In this document: one piece after another, positions 1 to 13,500 of the stretch | Layout: each line of letters begins with the position of its first letter | Position numbering within the stretch: the stretch's first letter is position 1 | NCBI GenBank assembly: GCA_018350325.1 | Contig: JAEVLN010000003.1 | Span: 1,473,214 to 1,537,213 of the forward strand | DNA: 64,000 nt | Reading direction: 5' to 3' | From: Globodera rostochiensis | Lineage: Eukaryota; Nematoda; Chromadorea; Rhabditida; Heteroderidae | Notes under the pieces: generated by a model | Database searches by the model: none | Seen by the model: the letters and a program-made list of their open reading frames with translations, nothing else | What the model was told of the DNA's origin: nothing | Translations under genes and position numbers: made by a program

Positions 1-45
1 CGGAAATCCTAAAAGGTTATTTAATTATTCACTAATTGCTGCCAC

Positions 46-584
46 GCCACCTCGGCACCGGACTGTCGCACGCCGACACGAAACGACCTCCTCCGCCCCG
101 TTGCTGCTGTTGTTGCGCTCCGTTACCGTAACTCGCTACCGAAGGCTCGTCACAAATTGCCTGTGGGTACGGAAGTTGTTGCTGCTGGCGGTGATATTGC
201 TGAGGCCCCACGGCGTTTGGATTATTGCCGCCGGTGACGATCACAAATTGGGGATGGCCGTGTTGGTGATGAAGATGGTCGGCATTTGCCGCGTGCTGTT
301 GCTGCTGGTGGTGGTAGAAGTGCTGATTGTGCGGGGGCGGAGGCGGCGCCGCCGACAACGGCACAGACTGAGAGCCCTTCAAAAAGTGTAAATGTTGTCT
401 CTGTCTGAGTTGACAATTTGATCCGATCAGACCAGTCCTGCGTGTTTGACGCTGATCAACCGCGCGGGTACCATTTCCCCTCCGCCGTGACGTCGCTGCG
501 ATGGCTTGGGCACAATGACCGGCGTATGTTCATCTGCTGGCCTTCCCAGTACTGCTCCATTTTGTGAGGGGTCATTGGAATGCA
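46..584 (-). CDS. Neurabin-like Q/H-rich exons, copy 1 (partial)
   Basis: Two exons, 584-472 and 367-46, are identical in layout to 10516-10404 and 10299-9978 in the second copy. The first encodes a stretch containing HTPVIVPKPSQRR. The second encodes a His/Gln/Pro-rich segment with runs such as HHQQQQHAANADHLHHQHGH and ends DSPVPRW. Phases agree (ATG|GTACCC donor, TCTCAG acceptor, then a C|GTGGCAG donor). Downstream exons with the SAM domain would lie left of the window, so this copy is incomplete here. Upstream it runs into the CACAT satellite. What is upstream of that satellite in copy 1 (4030-5221) is not clearly the same gene. The neurabin assignment rests on the spliced continuation visible in copy 2. 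Confidence 0.55.
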
Positions 585-671
585 CTGAAAATGGAAACAT
601 ATTTTTGTCGGATTGAATTAATTAGACTGAGAATGTTTTATTTAATCCTTTCTCTTTTTAAATCGATTTAA

Positions 672-3600
672 ATGCCCACATCAAATCACATCACAATCGA
701 AGCACATCGCATCACATCACAATCACATCACAATCGAAGCACATCACATCGTATCGCATCACAATCGCATCACATCGTATCATATCAAATCACATCATAT
801 CACATCACATCATGATCACATCACAATCACATAATATCACATCACATCATATCACATCACATCACATCACATCGTATCACATCACATCACAATCGAAGCA
901 CATCACAATCACATCACATCGTATCATATCAAATCACATCATATCACATCACATCATGATCACATCACAATCACATAATATCACATCACATCATATCACA
1001 TCACATCACATCGTATCACATCACATCACAATCGAAGCACATCACAATCACATCACAATCGAAGCACATCACAATCACATCACAATCGAAGCACATCGCA
1101 TCACATCGTATCGCTTCACATCGCATCACATCGTATCGCATCACAATCGAAGCACATCGCATCACATCGTATCGCACCACAATCGCAGCACAATCGAATC
1201 ACATCGCATCACATCGTATCGCTTCACATCGCATCACATCGTATCGCATCACAATCACATCGCATCACATCGCATCACATCGCATCACAATCGCAGCACA
1301 ATCGAATCACATCACAATCGCATCACATCACATCACAATCGAAGCACATCGCATCACATCGTATCGCATCACATTAAATCACATCGCATCACATCGCATC
1401 GCATCACAATCGAATCGCATCACATCGTATCGCATCACAATCGAATCACATCGCATCACATCGCATCGCATCACAATCGCAGCACAATCGAATCACATCG
1501 CATCACATCGTATCGCTTCACATCGCATCACATCGTATCGCATCACAATCGCATCACGATCGAATCACATCGCATCAAATCGAATCACATCGCATCACAT
1601 CGTATCGCATCACAATCGAAGCACATCGCATCACATCGTATCGCATCACAATCGCAGCACAATCGAATCACATCGCATCACATCGTATCGCTTCACATCG
1701 CATCACATCGTATCGCATCACAATCGCAGCACGATCGAATCACATCGCATCAAATCGAATCACATCGTATCGCTTCACATCGCATCACATCGTATCGCAT
1801 CACAATCGAAGCACATCGCATCACATCGTATCGCATCACAATCGCATCACGATCGAATCACATCGCATCAAATCGAATCACATCGTATCGCTTCACATCG
1901 CATCACATCGTATCGCATCACAATCGCAGCACGATCGAATCACATCGCATCAAATCGAATCACATCGTATCGCATCACAATCGCAGCACAATCGAATCAC
2001 ATCACATCGTATCGCTTCACATCACATCACATCGTATCACATCGTATCGCATCACAATCGCAGCACAATCGAATCACATCGCATCACATCGTATCGCTTC
2101 ACATCGTATCGCATCACAATCGAATCGCATCACATCGTATCGCATCACAATCGCATCACAATCGAATCACATCGCATCACATCGTATCGCATCACATCGG
2201 ATCACATCGCATCACAATCGCAGCACAATCGAATCACATCATATCACATCACAATCACATCATATCACATCACAATCACATCATATCACATCACATCATA
2301 TCACATCACAATCACATCATATCACATCACATCATATCACATCACAATCACATCATATCACATCACATCATATCACATCACAATCACATCACATCACATC
2401 ATATCACATCACAATCACATCATATCACATCACAATCACATCATATCACATCGCATCATATCACACCACAATCACATCATATCACATCACAATCACATCA
2501 TATCACATCACAATCACATCATATCACATCACAATCACATCATATCACATCACATCATATCACATCACAATCGCATCACATCACATCACCCTCGCATCAC
2601 AATCACCACAATCACATCATATCACATCACAATCACATCATATCACATCATATCACATCATATCACATCACAATCACATCATATCACATCACATCACATC
2701 ACCTTCGCATCACAATCACATCACAATCACATCATATCACATCATATCACATCACAATCACAATCACATCATATCACATCATATCACATCACAATCACAT
2801 CATATCACATCACAATCACATCATATCACATCACAATCACATCATATCACATCACATCATATCACATCACAATCGCATCACATCACATCATATCACATCA
2901 CAATCACATCACATCATATCACATCACATCATATCACATCACAATCGCATCACATCACATCACCCTCGCATCACAATCACCACAATCACATCATATCACA
3001 TCACAATCACATCATATCACATCATATCACATCATATCACATCACAATCACATCATATCACATCACATCACATCACCTTCGCATCACAATCACATCACAA
3101 TCACATCATATCACATCACATCATATCACATCACAATCGCATCACATCACATCACCCTCGCATCACAATCACCACAATCACATCATATCACATCATATCA
3201 CAATCACATCATATCACATCATATCACATCACAATCACATCATATCACATCACAATCACATCATATCACATCACATCACATCACAATCACATCATATCAC
3301 ATCATATCACATCATATCACATCACAATCACATCATATCACATCACATCACAATCACATCATATCACATCACATCATATCACATCACATCATATCATATC
3401 ACATCATATCACATCATATCACATCATATCACATCACAATCACATCATATCACATCATATCACATCACAATCACATCATATCACATCACAATCACATCAT
3501 ATCACATCACATCACATCACAATCACATCATATCACATCATATCACATCATATCACATCACAATCACATCATATCACATCACAATCACATCTTATCACAT

Positions 3601-4035
3601 CACATCACAATCACATCATATCACATCACATCATATCACATCACAATCACATCATATCACATCACAATCACATCATATCACATCACATCATATCACATCA
3701 CATCATATCACATCACAATCACATCATATCACATCACATCACATCATATCACATCACAATCACATCATATCACATCACATCATATCACAATCACATCATA
3801 TCACATCACAATCACATCATATCACATCACATCATATCACATCACAATCACATCATATCACATCACAATCACATCATATCACATCACAATCACATCATAT
3901 CACATATCACATCATATCACATCATATCACATCACAATCACATCATATCACATCACAATCACATCATATCACATCACATCATATCACATCACAATCACAT
4001 CATCACATCATATCACATCACAATCACATCATATC
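672..4035. repeat. CACAT/CATAT satellite array, copy 1
   Basis: A degenerate 5-bp-based array. The first 1.5 kb (about 672-2240) is built from atcgcatcacatcgtatcgc-type words with interspersed aatcgaagcac, and the rest from atcacatcatatcacatcac and acatcacaatcac words. It sits directly upstream of the neurabin-like exons on the minus strand, in an apparent intron. It ends abruptly at 4035 against unique sequence (ggcgttggag). The plus strand stays open for over 1,100 codons because the repeat words contain no in-frame stop. I regard that as a property of the repeat, not a gene. Confidence 0.95.
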
Positions 4036-5221
4036 GGCGTTGGAGAAATCAAATGGTCAGGCGGAGATTGTTGTGCTGCTGCAAATTTGCTCAATTGCTG
4101 CGGCGCAGCCAAAAGCGACGGCACATTGGTGGCGGAGGACGGCATCGTTCTCGCCTCGAGCGTTTTCTGTTTCTGATAAAACAAAAAATATTCACACATA
4201 AAAATAAGTAAATGAAATTTTAAACATCGGATAATACAAAATTTGTACAAATATTTCCCAATTTTGTGCAAATAATAATTGGGTCCCAAAATTTTTTGAT
4301 GTGTTATCCGATCTCAAATAAAGTCATTGACTAAACACCAAAAAACTGCACACATTTATTTTTGTTTGATTTATTGACCAAACCCCGAGCCCTCTAAAAG
4401 CTCAAATAAAATTCAGACTCAAAGCCTCTACCATCATAAGCTGTTGCTGTGCGGCGATGCCGAGTTGTTGCAGCATTATTTGTTGGTCTGTCGTTCTCTT
4501 CGAGCAGTGCTCCGTCGTCGTCGCCGCCGTCATGCCTTTCATCTGCTCCACCGTGCCCCATTCCGGCCTTCGCTTGCGCCACCCGCGCGTGCCATAGAAA
4601 CCGTCGCTGACCTCGTCGTAATACCTGAGACAAACGAAGATTTTAAGACACGGGCAAATATTTGGTTTGTTCACTATTTAATATGTTGTAGTTTGTTTTT
4701 GCTTAGCTCTAATAAACTGTATAAAGCATTACTAATCTATCAATACCTATTCCTAGTCCACTTGCTGGAGGCATTCCACATTCTAAACAACTTTATCAGA
4801 ACATTTTAGTTCAAAAGTCCTCATCAATCCAACCGGGTAAAGAAATACTCCCCCCTCCTAACCAACAAACAAAAACAACAAAGATTATTACCAATAGTCC
4901 TCCTTCGTGTTGTTTATTGGCAGCAACCGACAGCTTTTGCTGCTGCTGCTGCTGCGCCGACTGGTCAATCGCTGCAGTTTGCTTAGCCAAATCATTTGTC
5001 GGGTTTGGAGCAGTTCCTAAAACTATTCAAATTTTGTTGAAAGACCTCAAAAACGTTCGTAACTACCCACCGGAATTGTTGTTGGGCTCTGCCATCGACG
5101 AGTTGATCATTCCACCGAACGGTGCCGACATCGTTTTTTTGCCTCCACAGCCGCCCATTGCGGACGAATTGGCACGAGGCCGATGATTATTATTATTGGC
5201 GGCAACCGACAGCTTTTGCTG
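4030..5221 (-). CDS. Unassigned Q/N-rich exons
   Basis: At least four exon-like blocks read right to left. 5221-5071 follows a TTTGCAG acceptor and encodes QKLSVAANNNNHRPRANSS and a Gly/Ser/Met-rich stretch. 5016-4892 joins it in phase (C CG|GTGGGT donor, GTTTTAG acceptor) and carries QSAQQQQQQKLSVAAN again. A block from 4624 down to about 4394 follows a TCTCAG acceptor and is open in two frames, one beginning YYDEVSDGFYGTRGWRKRR, the other LRRGQRRFLWH. Phase from the previous exon supports the second, sequence character the first, so I leave it open. A last block, about 4176-4030, encodes LAAPQQLSKFAAAQQSPP and stops within five bases of the satellite. I do not recognise the protein. Whether this is one gene, and whether it once joined the neurabin exons, is unknown. 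Confidence 0.4.
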
Positions 5222-5229
5222 CTGCAAAT

Positions 5230-5575
5230 GAACTTTTTTTTTTAAATCTCTTTTTTCACCGTTTTTTTAAATCTTTTTTTTTTCATCGTTTTTTTTAATC
5301 TTTTTTTTTTCATCGTTTTTTTTAATCTTTTTTTTTCATCGTTTGTTTTTTTTTCATCGTTTTTAAAATCTTTTTTTTCATCGTTTTTTTTAATCTTTTT
5401 TTTTCATCGTTTTTTTTAATCTTTTTTTTTCATCGTTTTTTTTAATTTTTTTTTCATCGTTGTTTTAATCTTTTTTTTTCATCTTTTTTTTAAATCTTTT
5501 TTTTCCATCGTTTTTTTTTAAATCTTTTTTTTTCATCGTTTGTTTTAATCTTTTTTTTTCATCGTTTTTTTTAGG
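5230..5575. repeat. T-rich tandem array (TTTTTTCATCG units)
   Basis: About a dozen imperfect copies of a 25-30 bp unit made of a T run plus aatc and catcg. It lies in the intron immediately upstream (minus strand) of the exon starting at 5221. Confidence 0.9.
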
Positions 5576-6020
5576 ACAGCAATGTTTGAAATTATGATAT
5601 TTTACAAAATAATAAAAAAAAATGTATTGAGGAGGGGGAGGAGTGCGCGGTAACATATGCTGAAAATGATGAAAAATCCGTGAGAGAAATACACCCACCA
5701 GGCACGGAAACGTGGACGGATGATTCCAAATTTTTGACCCAAATCTCGGATTGCATATCGTTTTTTTGAAGATTATAATCCAAAAATTGGTTGCCTCCTG
5801 GCGCCGTTTACGTCCCTAATACGCATATTTACGCGAAGGATGAAAGGGGAAAAGAAACCCTACACAACATATATTTAACTTAGAGAATAAATAGAAAAAA
5901 TTCGAAAATCATCGTTTCCACCGCATTCATCGGTGCTCAGCAAGCAGGCGGAGGTTGGACGGAGAATATTAAGCGCTGTTGTTGTTGTTCCGATGCTTTC
6001 TGCACCCACTGTCTCTTCAA
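5576..6020. other. Non-coding stretch
   Basis: AT-rich sequence without a supported exon; only short out-of-phase reading frames. It separates the T-rich array from the Q-rich exon near 6.2 kb. Confidence 0.5.
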
Positions 6021-6026
6021 GGGTAC

Positions 6027-6640
6027 GCCCACGGGTTGCTGCCGTTCAGCATCTGCTGCTGTTGCTGCAGGCGATGGACGGCGGAGGAGACAGCGGTGAC
6101 GATGTTGCCGTTACTTCTCCGTCAGCCGAATGGCCAGCGTCCAGTTGTTGCTGTGATGGCTGTTGATGTGTGTGCTGCTGTTGTGGTGGAGACTGAGTCA
6201 ATGTTTTGCTCGGAAACCTAAAAAATCTTCTGAATGCAAAAAGCAATTCGAGCAGTAATTGAAATTTTCAGAACAATTAAGAAAACTAAATTTGTCGGAT
6301 CCCCCCCCCCCTTCACCCACCTGTTCGCTGCTGGGCATCGACAACTCGTTTGGTTTCGCTGTCATTTGGTCATTTGCTGTTGTTATGGTTGGTTCATGCG
6401 GCCTTCCATTTGCTTTAGGCTCTCCAATTGAAGTACAATTTGCGTTAGATAAATGCCTGACAAAAAAACAGAGGGAAAAAGTTTGTTTTTAGCTAAAAAC
6501 CTGCAAATGTCGGGTTGATGGATCGCAATTTGTGGAGCAGTTCAGTCAGATGGCCGTTCCCACACAGCTGCACAATGATCACACCACCCGCTGACCCAAT
6601 GGTTGATGATGCTCAGCACTCTGTACACAGAAAACAATTT
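6027..6640 (-). CDS. Q-rich exon cluster, unassigned
   Basis: Three blocks have intron-like boundaries on the minus strand. Around 6600-6500 the frame reads VQLCGNGHLTELLHKLRSIN and ends at a GCAG|GTTTTT donor. Around 6460-6326 it follows a TTGTCAG acceptor and ends GAACAG|GTGGGTG. Around 6220 downwards it follows a TTTTTAG acceptor and encodes SPPQQQHTHQQPSQQQLDAG. A possible GAA|GTAACG...CTGCAG intron then joins to QQQQMLNGSNPWAYP and a TGA at about 6027. Phases between blocks are not all consistent, so the model is tentative. The compositional style matches the 4-5.2 kb exons, and the two may be one gene. No family recognised. Confidence 0.35.
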
Positions 6641-6725
6641 CAGTTCAATTTTTTAGTCGGAATTCGTTTTATTGACGTTCGAGAAGGACAGGACAGAGGT
6701 AGTAACATTCATTTCTCGTCCTTTC

Positions 6726-6860
6726 TTACTTCAACTGGGAGGGCTTCTGGTACTCCTTTCTGAACTTGTGGAAGGCCTGCTCCAGTTGGGCTTGGGACAT
6801 GTTGTGGGAGAACAATAGCTGTTGTTGAAGAGCTCCGTTGGGAAAGGACGACGATTCACA
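6726..6860 (-). CDS. Q-rich terminal exon, unassigned
   Basis: After a TTTAAGCAG acceptor, 45 codons encode [20 protein letters not shown] and then [20 protein letters not shown], ending in TAA. It reads like a real C-terminal exon with an amphipathic end. Its upstream partner is not clear: the next blocks to the right are Brr2-like and unrelated in character. Confidence 0.4.
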   Translation of the reverse strand, partial: CESSSFPNGALQQQLLFSHNMSQAQLEQAFHKFRKEYQKPSQLK

Positions 6861-7034
6861 CTGCTTAAAGCAAAATAAGTCCAAAAACCCCTCCAAATAT
6901 TCTGAAAAAAACCCTGTTGTTGTGCCGTCGTCGTTATGGAGGATAGCAAATGTTGCGGATCCAACGCTATAAAACTGTGCGGAGTCGAGATGGCGAAGCG
7001 TTCGAGAAGAAGACAGACAGTGATCAAGATGGGA

Positions 7035-7650
7035 CTCAATGGGCAACGGCTCAAATAGAAACTTCTTGAAGAAGTCCTTCATGGAGGACTGACACATCAG
7101 CACACATTGGCAATCAACTGGAGGGATAAAGGGCAAACAGTACAGGCATTACAAACTTTATGCCGTATTGTAAAATAGAATCAAAAAACCCAATGTCTTA
7201 CCATCATCCTCCTTGTCCTTTTTGTTGGCCAACCCGACCATATGCAACACATTCCCGATGGGATAGTCCTCGTAGGTGTGATGTTTGCCTTTGTAGAATT
7301 GTGTGTCCATGACGATCACCAAATAAGACCGCATTTGGATTTGATATCGAGTAGGGCACAATGCAAATCTATTAGATAAAATAACTTTTTAACCTTTTTT
7401 GGTGTTTAAAATAGACCAATAATTTTGTTTAAAAAAGTTGGAATTTTCGACTTTTCTTTGATTCTTGCCATCGATCACCTGTATTGCACCACTGTTGAAC
7501 AAAAAATAGCTGGGCTGCGCCGAGTGCATCAACCAAAGCAGCGTAATCGTTGTCAGCGGCGGGGACGCGTTCGCCGAGACGGCATAGTTGCCAAACGAGT
7601 CTTGGATAACACGGATGACGTGATGGTTGAGCATGTCCAACCCACTTTAT
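7035..7650 (-). pseudogene. Brr2-type (U5 snRNP 200 kDa) helicase fragment, frameshifted
   Basis: Three blocks match the C-terminal helicase cassette region of Brr2/SNRNP200 in order. LFNSGAIQ ends at a CAG|GTGATC donor near 7480. Next comes YLVIVMDTQFYKGKHHTYED plus YPIGNVLHMVGLAN (7378-7203, donor GATG|GTAAGA). Then [20 protein letters not shown] plus [11 protein letters not shown] follows a CCTCCAG acceptor at about 7107. In the family these segments are contiguous. Here the start of the middle block reads ICIVPYS in one frame and QMRSYLVIVMD in another, so a frameshift has occurred, and homology stops after HLDHCL where the family continues with a conserved segment. No ATP-binding motifs are nearby. 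Best read as a captured, decaying gene fragment; a diverged functional chimera is not excluded. Confidence 0.7.
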
Positions 7651-8250
7651 CGTTCCAATGACTGATCTGAATGGCAATGCGATGATTGTTTTTCGAGTTT
7701 CTCTAAATATCAATCTAAATATTGTTTATTGAAACTCGTTTGAAGAATTTGTGAAAACAAAAAAAATCCCAAAGAAAGCCTACCAAAGCGTCCTTTTCCT
7801 TTCCAACGCTAACAAATAGATAGACTTCGGCGACACATAATTTGACTTAAAGGGTGGCCAAAGCTCCGCGACCTTCGGGTCGGAATTTCTCAAAAGAAGC
7901 AACAGGTGGAGTTGCTCGGAATTGGGAAAGGCCAAAGTTCCAATTGCGACAGACCTCCCGGAATCTGAAAATGGAAAATTCGCCAATCGACAGCTTTTTT
8001 AAATTTAATAAATTCAAAAATTTGACTAATGTATTTTCATAAAAGCATTTAACTAACCCGAAGCTGTTCAACTTGAACGCCCGTTATTGGGTTGAAGAAT
8101 AAGGCAATAGAATCTTCTGAATTCTAAAATTGTAAAATAAATGTAAGTTGGGAAAATGGGATTTGGCAAAGCCAACCCTTCAAAATTAAAACCGACCTTA
8201 ACATTAAATACGGACAAAGGAAAAATTTGGACCATTTGATTTGCATGGTC

Positions 8251-8854
8251 TCTATTGCGTGCATTGATTGAATGTGTTGTGGGCAAAACGTTGACCCAAA
8301 AAATGACGGGCATTCGGTGGGCATGAGTGGACGGACAGAGAGCAGGACGTCCGATGTCTGGTGATGTTCATCTTCAGCCCCCCCCCCTCTCCCCTTCCCC
8401 TCCCCACATTTGAATGGTCTATTGCGTGCATTGATTGAATTTGTTGGCAAAACGTTGACCCAAAAAATGACGGGCATTCGGTGGGCATGAGTGGACGGAC
8501 AGAGAGCAGGACGTCCGATGTCTGGTGATGTTCATCTTCAGCCCCCCCCCTCTCCCCTTCCCCTCCCCACATTTGAATGGTCTATTGCGTGCATTGATTG
8601 AATTTGTGGGCAAAACGTTGACTCAAAAAATGACGGGCATTCGGTGGGCATGAGTGGACGGACAGAGAGCAGGACGTCCGATGTCTGGTGATGTTCATCT
8701 TCAGCCCCCCCCCCCTCTCCCCTTCCCCTCCCCACATTTGAATGGTCTATTGCGTGCATTGATTGAATTTGTGGGCAAAACGTTGACCCAAAAAATGACG
8801 GGCATTCGGTGGGCATGAGTGGACGGACAGAGAGCAGGACGTCCGATGTCTGGT
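8251..8854. repeat. 165-bp minisatellite, four units
   Basis: Four near-identical units begin at about 8251, 8418, 8581 and 8746 (tctattgcgtgcattgattg). Each carries a C run followed by tctccccttcccctccccac, except the last, which lacks that tail. Differences are single substitutions and small deletions, so the array is recent. Confidence 0.95.
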
Positions 8855-9189
8855 GTTTGAAAATAAATAATTTATCTTTTTTAGTTCGGTAGAATATGAA
8901 GCAAAAATTATGGGTAAAACGTTTGATCGCTGGAGGGGATACGGTAATCGAATTGAAATGACAGTAATATGCTATTGTTGTTTTTTGTTTTGGAAAGGAT
9001 AGTTTTAATACATTGGCACGAATCTCTGAACAACAACGAATTTGAAAATAAATAGAAAATTGCATTGATGAACAGAAATGTTTGGAATGAAATGGTCGAA
9101 GTTAGTTACAGTAATTGGGGGGGGGGGGGGGGAGGAAAGCATACGGTAGTGAATGTTTATGGCATTGTTTTTTGGGCGTGGAATTTCCT

Positions 9190-10516
9190 TCATTGGACGC
9201 TGACAATTTTGACGCCACCGCCGCGCTGACGCGCCTCCTTCTCCAATTGTTTGCGCTCGCGCTCAATGCGCTGTTTGATCGCCTTGACGCGCTTTTTGAT
9301 CACCGCCCGATCGGCGTGATTAAACAAACCCATGGCCTGAGGCGTTTTTATTTGGGAAAATTTGATCAGAATTTAAAGAGGAAAATTTAGGGAAATTCAC
9401 CAACTTTCAGTCGCGAGCCGTCCAGCTCCAAAAGCTTGGTCCCGTTAATCTGATTGACCGTGAACTCTGAGATGCAAAACATTGACTTTTGTGTCTTCTT
9501 TGGCTCCTTTCACCTGGAATGTACTTGTCCAGTCCGATGTGGATCAGCAACTGACACACGTCGTCCACGCTCCAGTGCAGCACCTGAAGGCCCTGAATTT
9601 CAAAAATAAAACATTCTAAAAGTTGTTCAAAAATGCAGCACAAACCTGCGCCTCGATGTTTTCACGCCAAAATTCGTGCTCCGCTAAATATTTTGATCAT
9701 TTTAGGGATACAAAATTGATCTGATCAGCTCAAAATGAACGACCCGTTTGGTATGATCAGAAAACACTGTACTCAAATGGAAAAGCATATATTGACTTCC
9801 CCCTCCCCGCCCCCCTCTACCAGCGGAGGAGACGAATCGCTTCTTCAGCGGAAACAACAGCCCCCGGGGGCCCGTGCCGTGGTGGTGGTGCTGCGGGTGC
9901 CCTTTGATGCCTTGCTGCCGGGGAGGCGGGTTCGGAAATCCTAAAAGGTTATTTAATTATTCACTAATTGCTGCCACGCCACCTCGGCACCGGACTGTCG
10001 CACGCCGACACGAAACGACCTCCTCCGCCCCGTTGCTGCTGTTGTTGCGCTCCGTTACCGTAACTCGCTACCGAAGGCTCGTCACAAATTGCCTGTGGGT
10101 ACGGAAGTTGTTGCTGCTGGCGGTGATATTGCTGAGGCCCCACGGCGTTTGGATTATTGCCGCCGGTGACGATCACAAATTGGGGATGGCCGTGTTGGTG
10201 ATGAAGATGGTCGGCATTTGCCGCGTGCTGTTGCTGCTGGTGGTGGTAGAAGTGCTGATTGTGCGGGGGCGGAGGCGGCGCCGCCGACAACGGCACAGAC
10301 TGAGAGCCCTTCAAAAAGTGTAAATGTTGTCTCTGTCTGAGTTGACAATTTGATCCGATCAGACCAGTCCTGCGTGTTTGACGCTGATCAACCGCGCGGG
10401 TACCATTTCCCCTCCGCCGTGACGTCGCTGCGATGGCTTGGGCACAATGACCGGCGTATGTTCATCTGCTGGCCTTCCCAGTACTGCTCCATTTTGTGAG
10501 GGGTCATTGGAATGCA
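9190..10516 (-). CDS. nab-1: Neurabin-like protein, 3' exons with SAM domain (copy 2)
   Basis: Seven exons with consistent phases: 10516-10404, 10299-9978, 9940-9821, 9683-9646, 9592-9514, 9466-9405, 9336-9190 (TGA). After Q/H/P-rich sequence the protein reads EHEFWRENIEAQ, then a SAM domain (LHWSVDDVCQLLIHIGLDKY through EFTVNQINGTKLLELDGSRL to FNHADRAVIKKRVKAIKQ) and a basic helical tail ending VKIVSVQ. Neurabins end in exactly this way, with the DGSKLK...DRA.VKKK signature. They are PDZ/PP1-binding actin scaffolds, and the SAM domain mediates oligomerisation. The PDZ part is not in the window. Upstream there is only the satellite, presumably in a very large intron. Introns are 37-104 bp. 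The first two exons are duplicated at 584-46. Confidence 0.72.
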
Positions 10517-13500
10517 CTGAAAATGGAAACATATTTTTGTCGGATTGAATTAATTAGACTGAGAATGTTTTATTTAATCCTTTCTCTTTTTAAATCGATT
10601 TAAATGCCCACATCAAATCACATCACAATCGAAGCACATCGCATCACATCACAATCACATCACAATCGAAGCACATCACATCGTATCGCATCACAATCGC
10701 ATCACATCGTATCATATCAAATCACATCATATCACATCACATCATGATCACATCACAATCACATAATATCACATCACATCATATCACATCACATCACATC
10801 ACATCGTATCACATCACATCACAATCGAAGCACATCACAATCACATCACATCGTATCATATCAAATCACATCATATCACATCACATCATGATCACATCAC
10901 AATCACATAATATCACATCACATCATATCACATCACATCACATCGTATCACATCACATCACAATCGAAGCACATCACAATCACATCACAATCGAAGCACA
11001 TCACAATCACATCACAATCGAAGCACATCGCATCACATCGTATCGCTTCACATCGCATCACATCGTATCGCATCACAATCGAAGCACATCGCATCACATC
11101 GTATCGCACCACAATCGCAGCACAATCGAATCACATCGCATCACATCGTATCGCTTCACATCGCATCACATCGTATCGCATCACAATCACATCGCATCAC
11201 ATCGCATCACATCGCATCACAATCGCAGCACAATCGAATCACATCACAATCGCATCACATCACATCACAATCGAAGCACATCGCATCACATCGTATCGCA
11301 TCACATTAAATCACATCGCATCACATCGCATCGCATCACAATCGAATCGCATCACATCGTATCGCATCACAATCGAATCACATCGCATCACATCGCATCG
11401 CATCACAATCGCAGCACAATCGAATCACATCGCATCACATCGTATCGCTTCACATCGCATCACATCGTATCGCATCACAATCGCATCACGATCGAATCAC
11501 ATCGCATCAAATCGAATCACATCGCATCACATCGTATCGCATCACAATCGAAGCACATCGCATCACATCGTATCGCATCACAATCGCAGCACAATCGAAT
11601 CACATCGCATCACATCGTATCGCTTCACATCGCATCACATCGTATCGCATCACAATCGCAGCACGATCGAATCACATCGCATCAAATCGAATCACATCGT
11701 ATCGCTTCACATCGCATCACATCGTATCGCATCACAATCGAAGCACATCGCATCACATCGTATCGCATCACAATCGCATCACGATCGAATCACATCGCAT
11801 CAAATCGAATCACATCGTATCGCTTCACATCGCATCACATCGTATCGCATCACAATCGCAGCACGATCGAATCACATCGCATCAAATCGAATCACATCGT
11901 ATCGCATCACAATCGCAGCACAATCGAATCACATCGCATCACATCGTATCGCTTCACATCACATCACATCGTATCACATCGTATCGCATCACAATCGCAG
12001 CACAATCGAATCACATCGCATCACATCGTATCGCTTCACATCGTATCGCATCACAATCGAATCGCATCACATCGTATCGCATCACAATCGCATCACAATC
12101 GAATCACATCGCATCACATCGTATCGCATCACATCGGATCACATCGCATCACAATCGCAGCACAATCGAATCACATCATATCACATCACAATCACATCAT
12201 ATCACATCACAATCACATCATATCACATCACATCATATCACATCACAATCACATCATATCACATCACATCATATCACATCACAATCACATCATATCACAT
12301 CACATCATATCACATCACAATCACATCACATCACATCATATCACATCACAATCACATCATATCACATCACAATCACATCATATCACATCGCATCATATCA
12401 CACCACAATCACATCATATCACATCACAATCACATCATATCACATCACAATCACATCATATCACATCACAATCACATCATATCACATCACATCATATCAC
12501 ATCACAATCGCATCACATCACATCACCCTCGCATCACAATCACCACAATCACATCATATCACATCACAATCACATCATATCACATCATATCACATCATAT
12601 CACATCACAATCACATCATATCACATCACATCACATCACCTTCGCATCACAATCACATCACAATCACATCATATCACATCATATCACATCACAATCACAT
12701 CATATCACATCATATCACAATCACATCATATCACATCATATCACATCACAATCACATCATATCACATCACAATCACATCATATCACATCACAATCACATC
12801 ATATCACATCACATCATATCACATCACAATCGCATCACATCACATCATATCACATCACAATCACATCACATCATATCACATCACATCATATCACATCACA
12901 ATCGCATCACATCACATCACCCTCGCATCACAATCACCACAATCACATCATATCACATCACAATCACATCATATCACATCATATCACATCATATCACATC
13001 ACAATCACATCATATCACATCACATCACATCACCTTCGCATCACAATCACATCACAATCACATCATATCACATCACATCATATCACATCACAATCGCATC
13101 ACATCACATCACCCTCGCATCACAATCACCACAATCACATCATATCACATCATATCACAATCACATCATATCACATCATATCACATCACAATCCCATCAT
13201 ATCACATCACAATCACATCATATCACATCACATCACATCACAATCACATCATATCACATCATATCACATCACAATCACATCATATCACATCACATCACAA
13301 TCACATCATATCACATCACATCATATCACATCACATCATATCATATCACATCATATCACATCATATCACATCACAATCACATCATATCACATCATATCAC
13401 ATCACAATCACATCATATCACATCACAATCACATCATATCACATCACATCACATCACAATCACATCATATCACATCATATCACATCATATCACATCACAA

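Noticed and set aside
812..4201. A 1,129-codon His/Ser/Ile-rich open frame (and a 1,407-codon one at 10744-14967) as protein genes
   Set aside because: They coincide with the CACAT satellite, lack any non-repeat domain, and end wherever the array ends.
8124..9065. Repeated MPVIFWVN-type open frames
   Set aside because: They follow the 165-bp minisatellite and shift with its C-run length.
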